From Labedella phragmitis (GTDB lineage: Bacteria > Actinomycetota > Actinomycetes > Actinomycetales > Microbacteriaceae), in NCBI RefSeq assembly GCF_004078635.1, contig NZ_RZNB01000002.1, positions 372,001 to 436,000 on the forward strand: a DNA stretch of 64,000 nucleotides, written 5' to 3'. Under the pieces are notes generated by a model. The model saw only the letters and a list, made by a program, of their open reading frames with translations, searched no databases and had not been told where the DNA came from. The position numbers were made by a program, and so were the translations under genes. Below are positions 51,069 to 59,423 of the stretch, piece by piece. How positions within the stretch are numbered: position 1 is the first letter of the stretch; the number at the start of each line of letters is the position of its first letter.

Positions 51069-51851
51069 ATGTCGTCGGTTCTCGATCTCTCAGCTGTGTC
51101 CGTCGTCCGTAATGGCAACGCCATCCTCCACGACGTGGACTGGACCGTCACCGACGATCAGCGATGGGTCATCCTCGGCCCCAATGGTGCGGGGAAGACG
51201 ACGCTTCTGCAGCTCGCGTCGAGCTTCATGTTCCCGACCTCGGGGACGGTCGAACTGCTCGGCAACCGGCTCGGGCGCGTGGACGTGTTCGAGATGCGCT
51301 CACGCGTCGGCTTCGCGTCCACCGCGATGTCCCGTCGGATCCCGGCGACCGAGAAGGTCATCGACGTCGTGCTGACAGCGGCCTACGCCGTCACGGGGCG
51401 ATGGAACGAGTCCTACGAGGACATCGATCTCAAGCGCGCTCACCGCGTCCTCGCCGAGTGGCGACTCGACGGTCTCGCAGACCGGCGCTTCGGTTCGCTG
51501 AGCGACGGCGAGCAGAAGCGTGTTCAGATCGCCCGCAGCGTCATGACCGATCCGGAGCTCCTCCTCCTCGACGAGCCAGCAGCGAGCCTCGACCTCGGCG
51601 CCCGCGAAGAGCTCGTCGGCCTCCTGAGCGGCTTCGCGCAGGCCGACGACTCACCGGCGATCGTCATGGTCACGCACCACGTCGAGGAGATCCCGCCGGG
51701 ATTCACACACGCACTCCTCATCGCTCGCGGCGGCATCGTTGCGAGCGGCCCGATCGCCGAGGCGCTCACCTCCGAGAGCCTCACCGCGACGTTCGATCTC
51801 CCCATCGAGCTCGACGAGCGCGACGGCCGCTTCTCCGCTCGCGCGGTCTGA
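51069..51851 (+). CDS. Stand-alone ABC transporter ATPase
   Basis: This 260-residue single ABC domain has Walker A GPNGAGKTT (about 38-46), signature SLSDGEQKR (Asp replaces the usual Gly), Walker B LLLLDEPAASLD and an H-loop in THHVEEIP. The closest look-alikes are YlmA/ModF-type ATPases. No permease or binding protein is adjacent, so the transport partner, if any, is elsewhere or it acts alone. It follows glgA by 41 nt with its own -10 box. The substrate is unknown. Confidence 0.88.
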   Translation: MSSVLDLSAVSVVRNGNAILHDVDWTVTDDQRWVILGPNGAGKTTLLQLASSFMFPTSGTVELLGNRLGRVDVFEMRSRVGFASTAMSRRIPATEKVIDVVLTAAYAVTGRWNESYEDIDLKRAHRVLAEWRLDGLADRRFGSLSDGEQKRVQIARSVMTDPELLLLDEPAASLDLGAREELVGLLSGFAQADDSPAIVMVTHHVEEIPPGFTHALLIARGGIVASGPIAEALTSESLTATFDLPIELDERDGRFSARAV

Positions 51852-51890
51852 TCGGCGCGTCGCGCCTCCCATAACGGCGCGGGATTCTGG

Positions 51891-51896
51891 TAAACT
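51891..51896 (+). promoter_or_regulatory. Candidate -10 box of rpmE2
   Basis: TAAACT with a TGG extension upstream. It gives a leader of about 135 nt. I see no palindromic A/T-rich Zur-type operator near it. Confidence 0.45.
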
Positions 51897-52037
51897 CGAC
51901 AGTCGGCTCGCACGCCCGCGTGGTTTCGCGTCGTGCCCTGCGGGTCGAACAGACATCCGACACCGATTCGATCGTCGGCGAGCGTCGTTCTCCACGACCG
52001 GCACTCGACCCCAACAACGTATGAACAAGGACCTCCG

Positions 52038-52289
52038 ATGAAGACTGACATCCACCCGACGTACAACGCCGTCGTGTTCCGCGACCTCGCCTCGGGCGCG
52101 TCGTTCCTCACGCGTTCGACGGTGTCGAGCGACAAGACGGTCGAGTGGGAAGACGGCAACACGTACCCCGTGATCGACGTCGAGATCTCGTCCGAGTCGC
52201 ACCCGTTCTACACGGGCAAGCAGCGCATCATGGACTCGGCCGGTCGTGTCGAGAAGTTCAACCAGCGCTTCAAGAGCTTCGGCAAGTAG
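52038..52289 (+). CDS. rpmE2: 50S ribosomal protein L31 type B
   Basis: This 83-residue L31 has the type B pattern: MKTDIHP start, DLASG, FYTGKQ and [10 protein letters not shown] end. The CXXC zinc pair of type A L31 is absent. Zinc-free paralogues often replace the zinc form when zinc is scarce, under Zur control, but many Actinobacteria carry only this form. The start codon ATG overlaps the stop of a six-codon open frame (MNKDLR, ATG at 52021), forming an ATGA junction. AAGGAC lies upstream. A terminator follows. Confidence 0.95.
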   Translation: MKTDIHPTYNAVVFRDLASGASFLTRSTVSSDKTVEWEDGNTYPVIDVEISSESHPFYTGKQRIMDSAGRVEKFNQRFKSFGK

Positions 52290-52320
52290 TCATCGCGCGG
52301 CGATCGCCGCGAGCATCGAG

Positions 52321-52350
52321 ACGGTCGGTTCCTCCGGGAGCCGGCCGTTT
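52321..52350 (+). terminator. rpmE2 terminator
   Basis: A 12-bp stem with two G-T pairs (ACGGTCGGTTCC and partner), a 4-nt loop and TTT after. Confidence 0.7.
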
Positions 52351-52413
52351 CGTCGTCTGCGAGCATCCTCGTGGGGCGCGGGAACGCGGGCGGGCCGGTT
52401 CGCAGGTGGGGCC

Positions 52414-53115
52414 TCAGCGGACGGGCCAGAGCCCCGAGGTCACGAACTCCGGGTCCTTCGTGCGCCGCATGTAGTCCTGGAAGCTCTCGGCCTGCGAACG
52501 GCACCAGTCGACCTGGAGACCATGGAGGTGGTGCGGGGCGACGTCGAGGGCCTCGGCGTAGACGCGCGCGATCGCCTGGGCGACCCGTCCGGCCGCGATC
52601 GCGTCCGAGCTCGCCTCGTGGGCCGAGAGGAGATCGACACCGTAGTAACCCGCGGCCGCTGCGAGGGTGCGCTTGCCGCGACGGTACCGGTCGACGGCCT
52701 TGTCGATCACGAGCGGATCGATGATGGGAGCCGGTTCGTGGATGGGCTCGTGACCGTGCCGCCGGGCTTCCGCAGCGAGCAGGGACAGGTCGTACGGCGC
52801 GTTGTAGACGACGACGGGGATGCCGGCATCGAAGAGGGCGTTGAGTTCGTCGATGATCTCGGCCACCACCTCGGCAGCCGGGCGACCCTCTGCCTGTGCG
52901 CGTTCCGTGCTGATGCCGTGCACCGCCGTGGCCTGCTCGGGGATCGGTACTCCCGGATCGGCGAGCCAATCGCGACTGCGGACGACGCGTCCGTCGGCGT
53001 CGAGGAGACCGACGTGGGCGCTGACGATACGCGCCGTGCTGGTGTCGAGTCCCGTCGTCTCGAGGTCGAAGACCCCGAGCGTCGACCACCAGGGCGTTGC
53101 TGTTCCGATGTCCAC
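52414..53115 (-). CDS. DEDDh 3'-5' exonuclease (DNA polymerase III epsilon-like)
   Basis: This 233-residue nuclease shows Exo I with Asp17 and Glu19 (GVFDLETTGLD), Exo II in VVVYNAPYDLSLL, and Exo III in SAHEASSDAIAA (the His-X4-Asp of DEDDh). It could proofread as a DnaQ-type subunit or act as a free exonuclease. It is not fused to other domains, and no polymerase gene is adjacent. The start is GTG, next to TATCGT. It is convergent with rpmE2. Confidence 0.9.
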   Translation of the reverse strand: MDIGTATPWWSTLGVFDLETTGLDTSTARIVSAHVGLLDADGRVVRSRDWLADPGVPIPEQATAVHGISTERAQAEGRPAAEVVAEIIDELNALFDAGIPVVVYNAPYDLSLLAAEARRHGHEPIHEPAPIIDPLVIDKAVDRYRRGKRTLAAAAGYYGVDLLSAHEASSDAIAAGRVAQAIARVYAEALDVAPHHLHGLQVDWCRSQAESFQDYMRRTKDPEFVTSGLWPVR

Positions 53116-53121
53116 GTTGTC

Positions 53122-53127
53122 ACGATA
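53122..53127 (-). promoter_or_regulatory. -10 box of the exonuclease gene, predicted leaderless
   Basis: TATCGT on the minus strand ends 6 nt before the GTG at 53115. Confidence 0.5.
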
Positions 53128-53217
53128 GACGCGACCACCGACGACGACCCGTCACTCGGTGGGCGAGTCGGCCGCCGGGACGGTGAGGCTCCTCGTGCCC
53201 CCTAAACTGGAGGTCTC

Positions 53218-54111
53218 ATGGTCGCGACTTCCCCCTACGAGGCGCTCCTGCGCCGCGTCCCCGTCCGAGAGCACGCGACGCCGGTGCTGGGCACCTCCAC
53301 GGCGTGGTGGGAGTACGGACCGAGCGACGCCGCGGTCACTCTCGTCCTCGTGCACGGGTTCCGCGGCGACCATCATGGACTCGAGCCCGTCGTGGCCCAC
53401 CTGCGCGGCTATCGGCTGATCGCCCCCGACCTACCCGGTTTCGGCACGTCCGAGCCCCTCGTCGACGGACATGACATCGAGGGCTACTCGCGCTGGTTGC
53501 GAGCGTTCGTGGAGACCGTCGCCCCCGGCGGCCGGGCCGTCGTGCTGGGGCACTCCTTCGGCTCGATCGTGGCCGCGACGGCTGTCGCGGACGGTCTCGA
53601 GACGCCGTCGCTCATCCTCGTGAACCCGATCGCCGCGCCGGCCCTCGCCGGACCGCGCGGTGTCCTGACCCGACTCGCGGTCTTCTACTACTGGGTGGCC
53701 GCTGCGCTTCCCGAGCGTCTCGGCTTCGCGCTCCTGCGCAATCGGCTCATCGTGCGCGTCATGAGCGAGGCCATGGCCAAGACGCGGGAGCGGTCCCTCA
53801 GGGCTTGGATCCACGCGCAGCACCAGTTGTACTTCTCCGGTTTCGCGTCCCGCCGTGTCGTGCTCGAGGCGTTCAGGGCCTCGGTCTCGAACGACGTGAG
53901 CATGGTGGCCGGAAGGATCAGGGTGCCGACGCTCCTCGTCGCGGCCGAGCGCGACGACATCACGCCCGTGACCGCCCAGCATCGGTTGACGACGCTCTTC
54001 GCCGACGCCGAACTCGAGATCATCCCGTCGGTCGGGCATCTCATCCACTACGAGGTCCCCGAGGCGGCGGCCGGATACATCGAGTCGTTCCTGACGCGGA
54101 GACCGGCGTGA
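53218..54111 (+). CDS. Alpha/beta hydrolase
   Basis: This 297-residue protein has the fold's landmarks: VHGFRG (oxyanion), DLPGFGTSEP, the nucleophile elbow GHSFGS (Ser113), an Asp in AAERDDITP and the catalytic His in VGHLIHYE. The helical cap covers about 135-210. The substrate cannot be read from sequence; lipase, esterase and haloperoxidase-like relatives share this pattern. A GGAGG ribosome-binding site and TAAACT (53203-53208) precede the ATG. The next gene overlaps by 4 nt. Confidence 0.88.
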   Translation: MVATSPYEALLRRVPVREHATPVLGTSTAWWEYGPSDAAVTLVLVHGFRGDHHGLEPVVAHLRGYRLIAPDLPGFGTSEPLVDGHDIEGYSRWLRAFVETVAPGGRAVVLGHSFGSIVAATAVADGLETPSLILVNPIAAPALAGPRGVLTRLAVFYYWVAAALPERLGFALLRNRLIVRVMSEAMAKTRERSLRAWIHAQHQLYFSGFASRRVVLEAFRASVSNDVSMVAGRIRVPTLLVAAERDDITPVTAQHRLTTLFADAELEIIPSVGHLIHYEVPEAAAGYIESFLTRRPA

Positions 54112-54704
54112 GGATCCTCGTCGACTGTCGCTGGGCGACCGACGATCCCGACGACCGATTGTCGACGGCCACGCGGGGCATCGTCGCCGCTCTCGCACGG
54201 CGGCGGCCCGTCACGATGATCATCTCCGACCACCGACAGCTAGCCCTCCTCCCGGACGCTCCCTGGCAGCTCCTCCGCAGCCCGGACGACCCTCGTGAGC
54301 TTTTGACGGCGCTCGGGCTCAACACGGTCGATCCCGACGTCGTCTTCTCGCCCGCGCCGATGTGGGGGAGCGCGGGCCGTCGCTACGCCCTCGTGACGGG
54401 CGTCGGAGCCGATGCCCGTCGGAGTCTGTCCCGTCGGCGGACGTCGGGTCCGGCCATCGGGGTACTCACCTGGCTACGGATGATCCCGTTGCTCTCACGG
54501 CTGCTCATCGCCCGCGCCGACGCGATCGTCACGACCTCGTCGTCGTCGCAACGGGAGGCGATCGGCGCGAGCCGGACGCGTCAGCCCGTCGTCGCTCTCG
54601 GGGCGCTCGATGTCGACTCGACCGACCCCGGCGCGTGGGCTGAGGCGGCGGAGCGGCTCCTCGAAGTGTTCGCGGCCTTCGCGACGCGACGGCGAGTGTC
54701 CTGA
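54108..54704 (+). CDS. Short glycosyltransferase-like protein, probably internally deleted
   Basis: This 198-residue protein resembles the N-terminal half of GT4 glycosyltransferases: MRILVDCRW start, TRGIVAAL, TMIISDHRQLALLPD, DVVFSP and ARADAIVTTS. In the family this is followed by a donor-binding domain of about 180 residues, including the E-X7-E motif. Here only about 40 residues remain, ending with an AWAEAAERLLEVF helix that resembles the far C-terminus of such enzymes. Activity is unlikely. The GTG start overlaps the hydrolase stop (GTGA), so expression may persist. Confidence 0.55.
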   Translation: MRILVDCRWATDDPDDRLSTATRGIVAALARRRPVTMIISDHRQLALLPDAPWQLLRSPDDPRELLTALGLNTVDPDVVFSPAPMWGSAGRRYALVTGVGADARRSLSRRRTSGPAIGVLTWLRMIPLLSRLLIARADAIVTTSSSSQREAIGASRTRQPVVALGALDVDSTDPGAWAEAAERLLEVFAAFATRRRVS

Positions 54705-54711
54705 CCGACGG

Positions 54712-55563
54712 TCAGGACAGGAGCCCGTCGGCGATCGCACTGAGGGTCTCGGATGCTCCGGCGTCGATCCTGACCGTCGCGCGGGAATCGCCCTTCGTGA
54801 CCCCTCGGTTCACGATGACGACGGGCTTGCGGGCGCGCCGCGCCTGCTCGAGCAGGCGGATGCCCGAGTTCACGACGAGTGACGAGCCCGCGATCACGAG
54901 GACGTCGGCGCTCGAGACGAGTTGTGTGGCCTCCTCGAACTTGTCGCGAGGGATGAACTCCCCGAAGAACACGATGTCGGGCTTCAGTATCCCGCCGCAC
55001 ACCGTGCACGCAGGGATGTCGAACGAATCGATGCCCGACACGATGGCGTCGCCGTCGGGACCGAGCTCCTCGTCCTCTGCGAGGTCGAAGCCGGGGTTCT
55101 GCTCGACCATGCGCTCGGCGATGCTCTCACGACTGAACATCTGGCCGCACGTGAGGCACCGCACCTGTTCCATGGAACCGTGCAGGTCGACGACGCGTCG
55201 GGACCCCGCGCGGACGTGGAGACCGTCGACGTTCTGAGTCACGACGCCGACCGACAGATCGGCGGCCTCGAGGCGGGCGATAGCGCGGTGGCCGTCGTTC
55301 GGCGTGACGGAGGCGAAGCGCCGCCAGCCGCGATGCGATCCCGCCCAATACCGTCGCCGGAACGCCTCGTCGAGGAGGAACTGGCCGACGTTCATCGGTG
55401 TGCGCTTGGGCGCGCCCTCCCCGCGGTAGTCGGGGATCCCGGAGTCGGTGCTGACACCGGCTCCCGTCAGGAAGACCGACACGCGGCCGTCGAGCAGTTC
55501 GATCGCTCGTTCGACGCCTGCGATGGACGTGTCGTCCGTGGATGATTCGACGAGTGCCGACAT
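54712..55563 (-). CDS. Sirtuin (NAD-dependent protein deacylase)
   Basis: This 283-residue SIR2-family enzyme has the NAD loop TGAGVSTDSGIPDYRG (33-48), TQNVDGLH, the catalytic His in VDLHGSMEQ, and two zinc cysteine pairs CLTCG and CTVCGG. It removes acyl groups from lysine using NAD. The class cannot be set by eye. The ATG at 55563 has GGGAGG upstream; longer frames are open but lack such a site. It is convergent with the glycosyltransferase-like gene and divergent from the methyltransferase. Confidence 0.93.
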   Translation of the reverse strand: MSALVESSTDDTSIAGVERAIELLDGRVSVFLTGAGVSTDSGIPDYRGEGAPKRTPMNVGQFLLDEAFRRRYWAGSHRGWRRFASVTPNDGHRAIARLEAADLSVGVVTQNVDGLHVRAGSRRVVDLHGSMEQVRCLTCGQMFSRESIAERMVEQNPGFDLAEDEELGPDGDAIVSGIDSFDIPACTVCGGILKPDIVFFGEFIPRDKFEEATQLVSSADVLVIAGSSLVVNSGIRLLEQARRARKPVVIVNRGVTKGDSRATVRIDAGASETLSAIADGLLS

Positions 55564-55663
55564 GGAACCTCCCGACTCTCGAACCTGACACGATGGTAAA
55601 CGCATCGTCTTACGGTTTTGTTTCCGACGTCTGTCGCGGGGTGCAGCGACGGAGAGGTTCTGC

Positions 55664-56554
55664 ATGCTCGTCGAACGGATCTCCCGTGACCGACTCGACG
55701 GACTCGTCGACTACTCGCGGCTCACGGACGTGACGTTGCGCAAGAAGACCGAACCAGCCGGCGGCCTGTACATCGCCGAATCGACGAAGGTCATCCGCCG
55801 TGCTCTCGCGGCCGGTCATCGTCCGCGCAGCGTGCTCCTGCAGGAGAAGTGGTTGCCCGACGTCGAGCCGCTCCTCGAGGGCTTCCCGGAGGTCCCCGTC
55901 TACGTCGGGGAGCCGGACGTGCTCGAGGCCCTCACGGGTTTCCACCTGCATCGAGGCGCCCTCGCCGCGATGCACCGCCCGCCGCTCCGATCGGTCGAGG
56001 AGGTCATCGACGGTGCTCGGCGTGTCGTGATCCTCGAGGACATCGTCGACCACACCAACGTCGGCGCCATCTTCCGATCGGTGGCCGGCCTCGGCGCCGA
56101 CGCCGTGCTCGTGAGCGAGCGGTGCGCCGACCCGCTCTACCGACGGAGCGTGCGGGTCAGCATGGGAACGGTGCTCCAGGTCCCGTGGACGCGGCTCCCG
56201 GACTGGACGACGTCGCGCCGCATTCTCGACGACGCCGGATTCCATGTCGCCGCCCTCGCACTGTCCGATCGTGCGATCGGCCTCGACGAGTTCGAGAACG
56301 ACCCGCCGGAGCGGCTCGCGATCGCACTCGGGACGGAAGGCGACGGGCTCAGTCGAGCAGCCCTCGACGCGGCCGACACGGTCTTGACGATCCCCATGCT
56401 CCACGGTGTCGATTCGCTCAACGTCGCCTCGGCGAGCGCCGTGGCGCTGTGGTCGCTCCGCGTGCGCGCCGACGACGGACGGGCGTCCCGGGTCAGTCCT
56501 CGCGGAGGTCCGCCGGTTGCACCAGCGGACCGGCGATCGGCCGCTTCGCGCTGA
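55664..56554 (+). CDS. SPOUT-family RNA methyltransferase (TrmH/SpoU)
   Basis: This 296-residue protein has an N-terminal substrate-binding domain and a C-terminal knotted SPOUT domain, with NVGAIFRS (motif 1), LGTEGDGLS (motif 2) and IPMLHGVDSLNVASASAVAL (motif 3). These enzymes add 2'-O-methyl groups to tRNA or rRNA. The particular target is unknown. An Arg/Pro/Ala-rich tail of about 25 residues follows motif 3 and overlaps the 3' end of the convergent SGNH gene by 62 nt. Confidence 0.88.
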   Translation: MLVERISRDRLDGLVDYSRLTDVTLRKKTEPAGGLYIAESTKVIRRALAAGHRPRSVLLQEKWLPDVEPLLEGFPEVPVYVGEPDVLEALTGFHLHRGALAAMHRPPLRSVEEVIDGARRVVILEDIVDHTNVGAIFRSVAGLGADAVLVSERCADPLYRRSVRVSMGTVLQVPWTRLPDWTTSRRILDDAGFHVAALALSDRAIGLDEFENDPPERLAIALGTEGDGLSRAALDAADTVLTIPMLHGVDSLNVASASAVALWSLRVRADDGRASRVSPRGGPPVAPADRRSAASR

Positions 56555-57305
56555 TCGTGTCGCCAGAGGACTGGTGGCGGATGCGCCGGACGACCCACGG
56601 GACGAGGTACTCCCTGGCCCACTGCATGTCGTCGCTCCGCACGTCGCGCCGCGTCCTCTCGGGGAAGGGCTCGGGCTTGAGCGGTTCGAGCGAGTTCTCG
56701 ACCCCGAGGGCGTCGAGCACCATGCGCGCGACCGTGTGGTGGCCGATCGCGTTGAGGTGCAGCCGGTCGGGCGCCCACATGCGCTGGTCCTGGATCTCGG
56801 TGAGAGCCCACTGATCGGCGACGATGCAGTCGTACTTCGCCGCGACGCTGCGGATGTTCTCGTTGTAGATGGCGACCTTGCCGCGGATGCTGCGGAAGAC
56901 GGGCGAGAAGCCGACGTCGACCCCGGTGAAGACGACGATCGTCGGACGGTCGGCGGCGAGTCGTTCGATCGCCGTCTCGAACTTGGCGGCGATCTCGTCG
57001 GGGTCCGTGCCGGGGCGGATGACGTCGTTGCCGCCGGCCGAGATGGAGATGAGATCCGGGCGCAACTGCACCGCCGGTTCGATCTGCTCGTCCATGATCT
57101 GCTGGATGAGCTTCCCGCGCACCGCGAGGTTCGCGTAGGCGAACGCCGGGTTCCCCGCCGCGAGCACCTCAGCGACTCGGTCCGCCCAGCCGCGGTGACC
57201 GCCGGGCGCATTGGGCTCCGGGTCTCCGATGCCCTCCGTGAACGAGTCGCCGAGCGCCACGTACCGCGACCAGGGGTGCAGTCGTTCGTCTTCCGTCTCC
57301 GCCAC
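56493..57305 (-). CDS. SGNH/GDSL-family hydrolase
   Basis: This 270-residue protein has block I ALGDSFTEG (Ser21), block III SAGGNDVI, and block V DRLHLNAIGHH with the Asp-His pair. No signal peptide is seen, so it is probably cytoplasmic. Substrates of this family range from lipids to acylated sugars; nothing here decides. A good AGGAGG site precedes the ATG. It is divergent from the helicase gene, and its last 62 nt overlap the methyltransferase. Confidence 0.88.
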   Translation of the reverse strand: MAETEDERLHPWSRYVALGDSFTEGIGDPEPNAPGGHRGWADRVAEVLAAGNPAFAYANLAVRGKLIQQIMDEQIEPAVQLRPDLISISAGGNDVIRPGTDPDEIAAKFETAIERLAADRPTIVVFTGVDVGFSPVFRSIRGKVAIYNENIRSVAAKYDCIVADQWALTEIQDQRMWAPDRLHLNAIGHHTVARMVLDALGVENSLEPLKPEPFPERTRRDVRSDDMQWAREYLVPWVVRRIRHQSSGDTISAKRPIAGPLVQPADLRED

Positions 57306-57354
57306 GCGAACCTCCTCTGTGGACGTCCTCCCAGCGTAGCGAGGTCGTCACCGG

Positions 57355-59214
57355 GTGTCGGAAGAGTCGTCTAAGGTACTGCGAGTGGATGCGGACAGGG
57401 TGACGGAGGGCGGGGAGTCGGGCCCTCGCATCGGAACCGCCGCAGCAGAGCACCTCTCGCCTGCATTCCCCGAGCGCGCGGCATGGGGAACCGTCAGCAA
57501 GCTCCGCGCGTGGCAGGCCGAGGCGATCGACGCGTACTTCGCGTCGGAGCCGCGTGACTTCCTCGCGGCGGCGACGCCGGGCGCCGGCAAGACGACGTTC
57601 GCCTTGCGGCTCGCGGCGGAGCTGCTGTCGCGGCGCACCGTCGATCGCGTGACGGTCGTCGCGCCGACGGAGCACCTCAAGAAGCAGTGGGCCGAGGCGG
57701 CGCACCGCGCGGGCATCCGCCTCGATCCCGAGTTCAGCAACCGGGCGGGCGCCGTCGGTCGTCACTTCCACGGTGTCGTCGTCACCTACGCCCAAGTCGC
57801 CATGCGCGCGTCGCTCCATCAGGACCTGACGGCCTCCTCACGCACCCTCGTGATCCTCGACGAGGTCCATCACGGCGGCGACGCCTTGAGCTGGGGCGAC
57901 GCGATCCGCGAGGCCTTCTCACCGGCCGTCCGGCGTCTGTCGCTGACGGGAACGCCGTTCCGGTCGGACACCGCGCCCATCCCGTTCGTGACCTACCTCC
58001 CCGATCGGGAGGGAATCCGCACGTCGGTGACGGATTACGACTACGGCTACGGACGCGCTCTCGCCGATGGCGTCGTCCGTCCCGTCATCTTCATGGTCTA
58101 CGCGGGCCACATGCGCTGGCGCACGAGCACGGGCGACGAGATGGAGGCCCGCCTCGGCGAGGGGAACACGAAGGACATCACCTCGCAAGCGTGGCGAACG
58201 GCGCTCGATCCCGCCGGGGAATGGATCCCGTCCGTCCTGCGCGCCGCCGATCGTCGCCTCACGGAGGTCCGGCACGGGATCCCCGACGCCGGCGGGCTCG
58301 TGATCGCGACCGACCATTTCGCGGCGAAGGCCTACGCGACCATCCTCGAGAACATCACGGGGGAGGCCCCGACCGTCGTGCTCTCGGACGACGCGGAGGC
58401 GAGCTCGAAGATCGACTCCTTCTCGAGCGGGACGACCCGCTGGCTCGTGGCCGTGCGGATGGTGAGCGAGGGCGTCGACGTGCCACGGCTCGCAGTGGGC
58501 GTCTACGCGACATCGGCGTCGACGCCGTTGTTCTTCGCCCAGGCGATCGGTCGATTCGTGCGCGCGCGCCGTCGTGGAGAGACCGCGAGCGTGTTCCTCC
58601 CCAACGTGCCGCAGCTCATGACCCTCGCGTCGGAGCTCGAGCGGGCCAGGGACCACGCCCTCGATCGTCGCCAGGACCCGGACGCCGAAGGCGACCTCTG
58701 GAATCCCGAGGACGCCATGGTCGACGCCGCCAACAGATCGGACAAGGCGTCGGACTCGCTCACGGGGGAGTTCAGCTTCGAGGCGATCGGCTCCGACGCG
58801 ACGTTCGACCGCGTCGTGTTCGACGGCGACGAGTTCGGGTCCTACGCGGTGCCGGGCACGGAGGAGGAGCTCGACTTCATCGGGATCCCCGGCCTCCTCG
58901 AACCGGAGCAGGTCCACGAACTCCTCACGCAGCGCCACCAGCGGCAGGCGAGGCGCATCGATGGGAAGCGGAGACAGCAGCCCCGGCCCCCGGAGGCGGA
59001 GCAGCCGCCGCCGGCGCTCTATCGCACGCTCAAGGAGCAGCGGAGTCTCCTCAACAGCCTCGTCGGCCTGTATGCGAAGAACACGAACGAGCCGCACGGC
59101 CTCATCCACGCGGAGCTGCGGCGGGTATGCGGTGGTCCGGCCGTCGCCCAAGCGAGTGTCACGCAGCTCCAGGCCCGCATCGACTACCTCCGGAAGCGCC
59201 TCGGCAGTCACTGA
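57355..59214 (+). CDS. DEAD/DEAH-box helicase with uncharacterised C-terminal region
   Basis: This protein of up to 619 residues has helicase motifs I (ATPGAGKTT), Ia, II (LDEVHHGG), III (LTGTPFRSD), V (VRMVSEGVDVPR) and VI (QAIGRFVRARR). After about residue 420 comes a region of about 190 residues that I do not recognise, ending in a helical LYRTLKEQRSLLNSLVGLYAKN... segment. The first GTG (57355) is not well supported. The GTG at 57385, preceded 7 nt earlier by TAAGGT, is the likelier leaderless start. A role in DNA or RNA repair is possible but unproven. Confidence 0.85.
   Translation: MSEESSKVLRVDADRVTEGGESGPRIGTAAAEHLSPAFPERAAWGTVSKLRAWQAEAIDAYFASEPRDFLAAATPGAGKTTFALRLAAELLSRRTVDRVTVVAPTEHLKKQWAEAAHRAGIRLDPEFSNRAGAVGRHFHGVVVTYAQVAMRASLHQDLTASSRTLVILDEVHHGGDALSWGDAIREAFSPAVRRLSLTGTPFRSDTAPIPFVTYLPDREGIRTSVTDYDYGYGRALADGVVRPVIFMVYAGHMRWRTSTGDEMEARLGEGNTKDITSQAWRTALDPAGEWIPSVLRAADRRLTEVRHGIPDAGGLVIATDHFAAKAYATILENITGEAPTVVLSDDAEASSKIDSFSSGTTRWLVAVRMVSEGVDVPRLAVGVYATSASTPLFFAQAIGRFVRARRRGETASVFLPNVPQLMTLASELERARDHALDRRQDPDAEGDLWNPEDAMVDAANRSDKASDSLTGEFSFEAIGSDATFDRVVFDGDEFGSYAVPGTEEELDFIGIPGLLEPEQVHELLTQRHQRQARRIDGKRRQQPRPPEAEQPPPALYRTLKEQRSLLNSLVGLYAKNTNEPHGLIHAELRRVCGGPAVAQASVTQLQARIDYLRKRLGSH
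57372..57377 (+). promoter_or_regulatory. -10 box of the helicase gene, predicted leaderless
   Basis: TAAGGT ends 7 nt before the GTG at 57385. It lies inside the frame opened by the earlier GTG at 57355, which favours the later start. Confidence 0.45.
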
Positions 59215-59384
59215 CCCGCCGGATCCGGTGCCCAGCCCGCCCTTCGACAAGCTCAGGGACCTACCCCGCACGCCGCGGAAGACGGCGATGTTCCCGGTCT
59301 TGGTCGAACCCGACCATCGGACGCGTATCCAGTACCTGCCGTCGGGCAACTGCTCCACGGTCTGCCGCGGCGCTAGAAAGCACA
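59215..59384. other. Helicase to tRNA-Leu spacer, no clear gene
   Basis: This short stretch holds the REP-like motif and a minus-strand frame of about 45 codons (ATG near 59358, peptide beginning MEQLPDGRYWIRVRW) that runs through the motif. It has gene-like G/C third positions but no ribosome-binding site I trust. It may be a gene remnant or chance. Confidence 0.3.
59240..59258. repeat. REP-like motif
   Basis: CCCTTCGACAAGCTCAGGG is an imperfect palindrome. From memory it is a motif often repeated in intergenic DNA of Microbacteriaceae and other high-GC bacteria. It occurs once in this window. Confidence 0.55.
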
Positions 59385-59414
59385 GAAGGCCCGGATCTTC
59401 CGATCCGGGCCTTC
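59385..59414 (-). terminator. Terminator of the tRNA-Leu transcript
   Basis: A 13-bp perfect stem (GAAGGCCCGGATC and complement) with a TTCC loop; the minus-strand exit is T-rich (TTCTGTGCTTTCT). Confidence 0.8.
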
Positions 59415-59423
59415 CAACTCACG

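Noticed and set aside
51739-52041. 100-codon frame upstream of rpmE2
   Set aside because: It overlaps the ABC ATPase 3' end, is Arg/Ser-rich, and only its last six codons (MNKDLR) fall in a plausible leader position.
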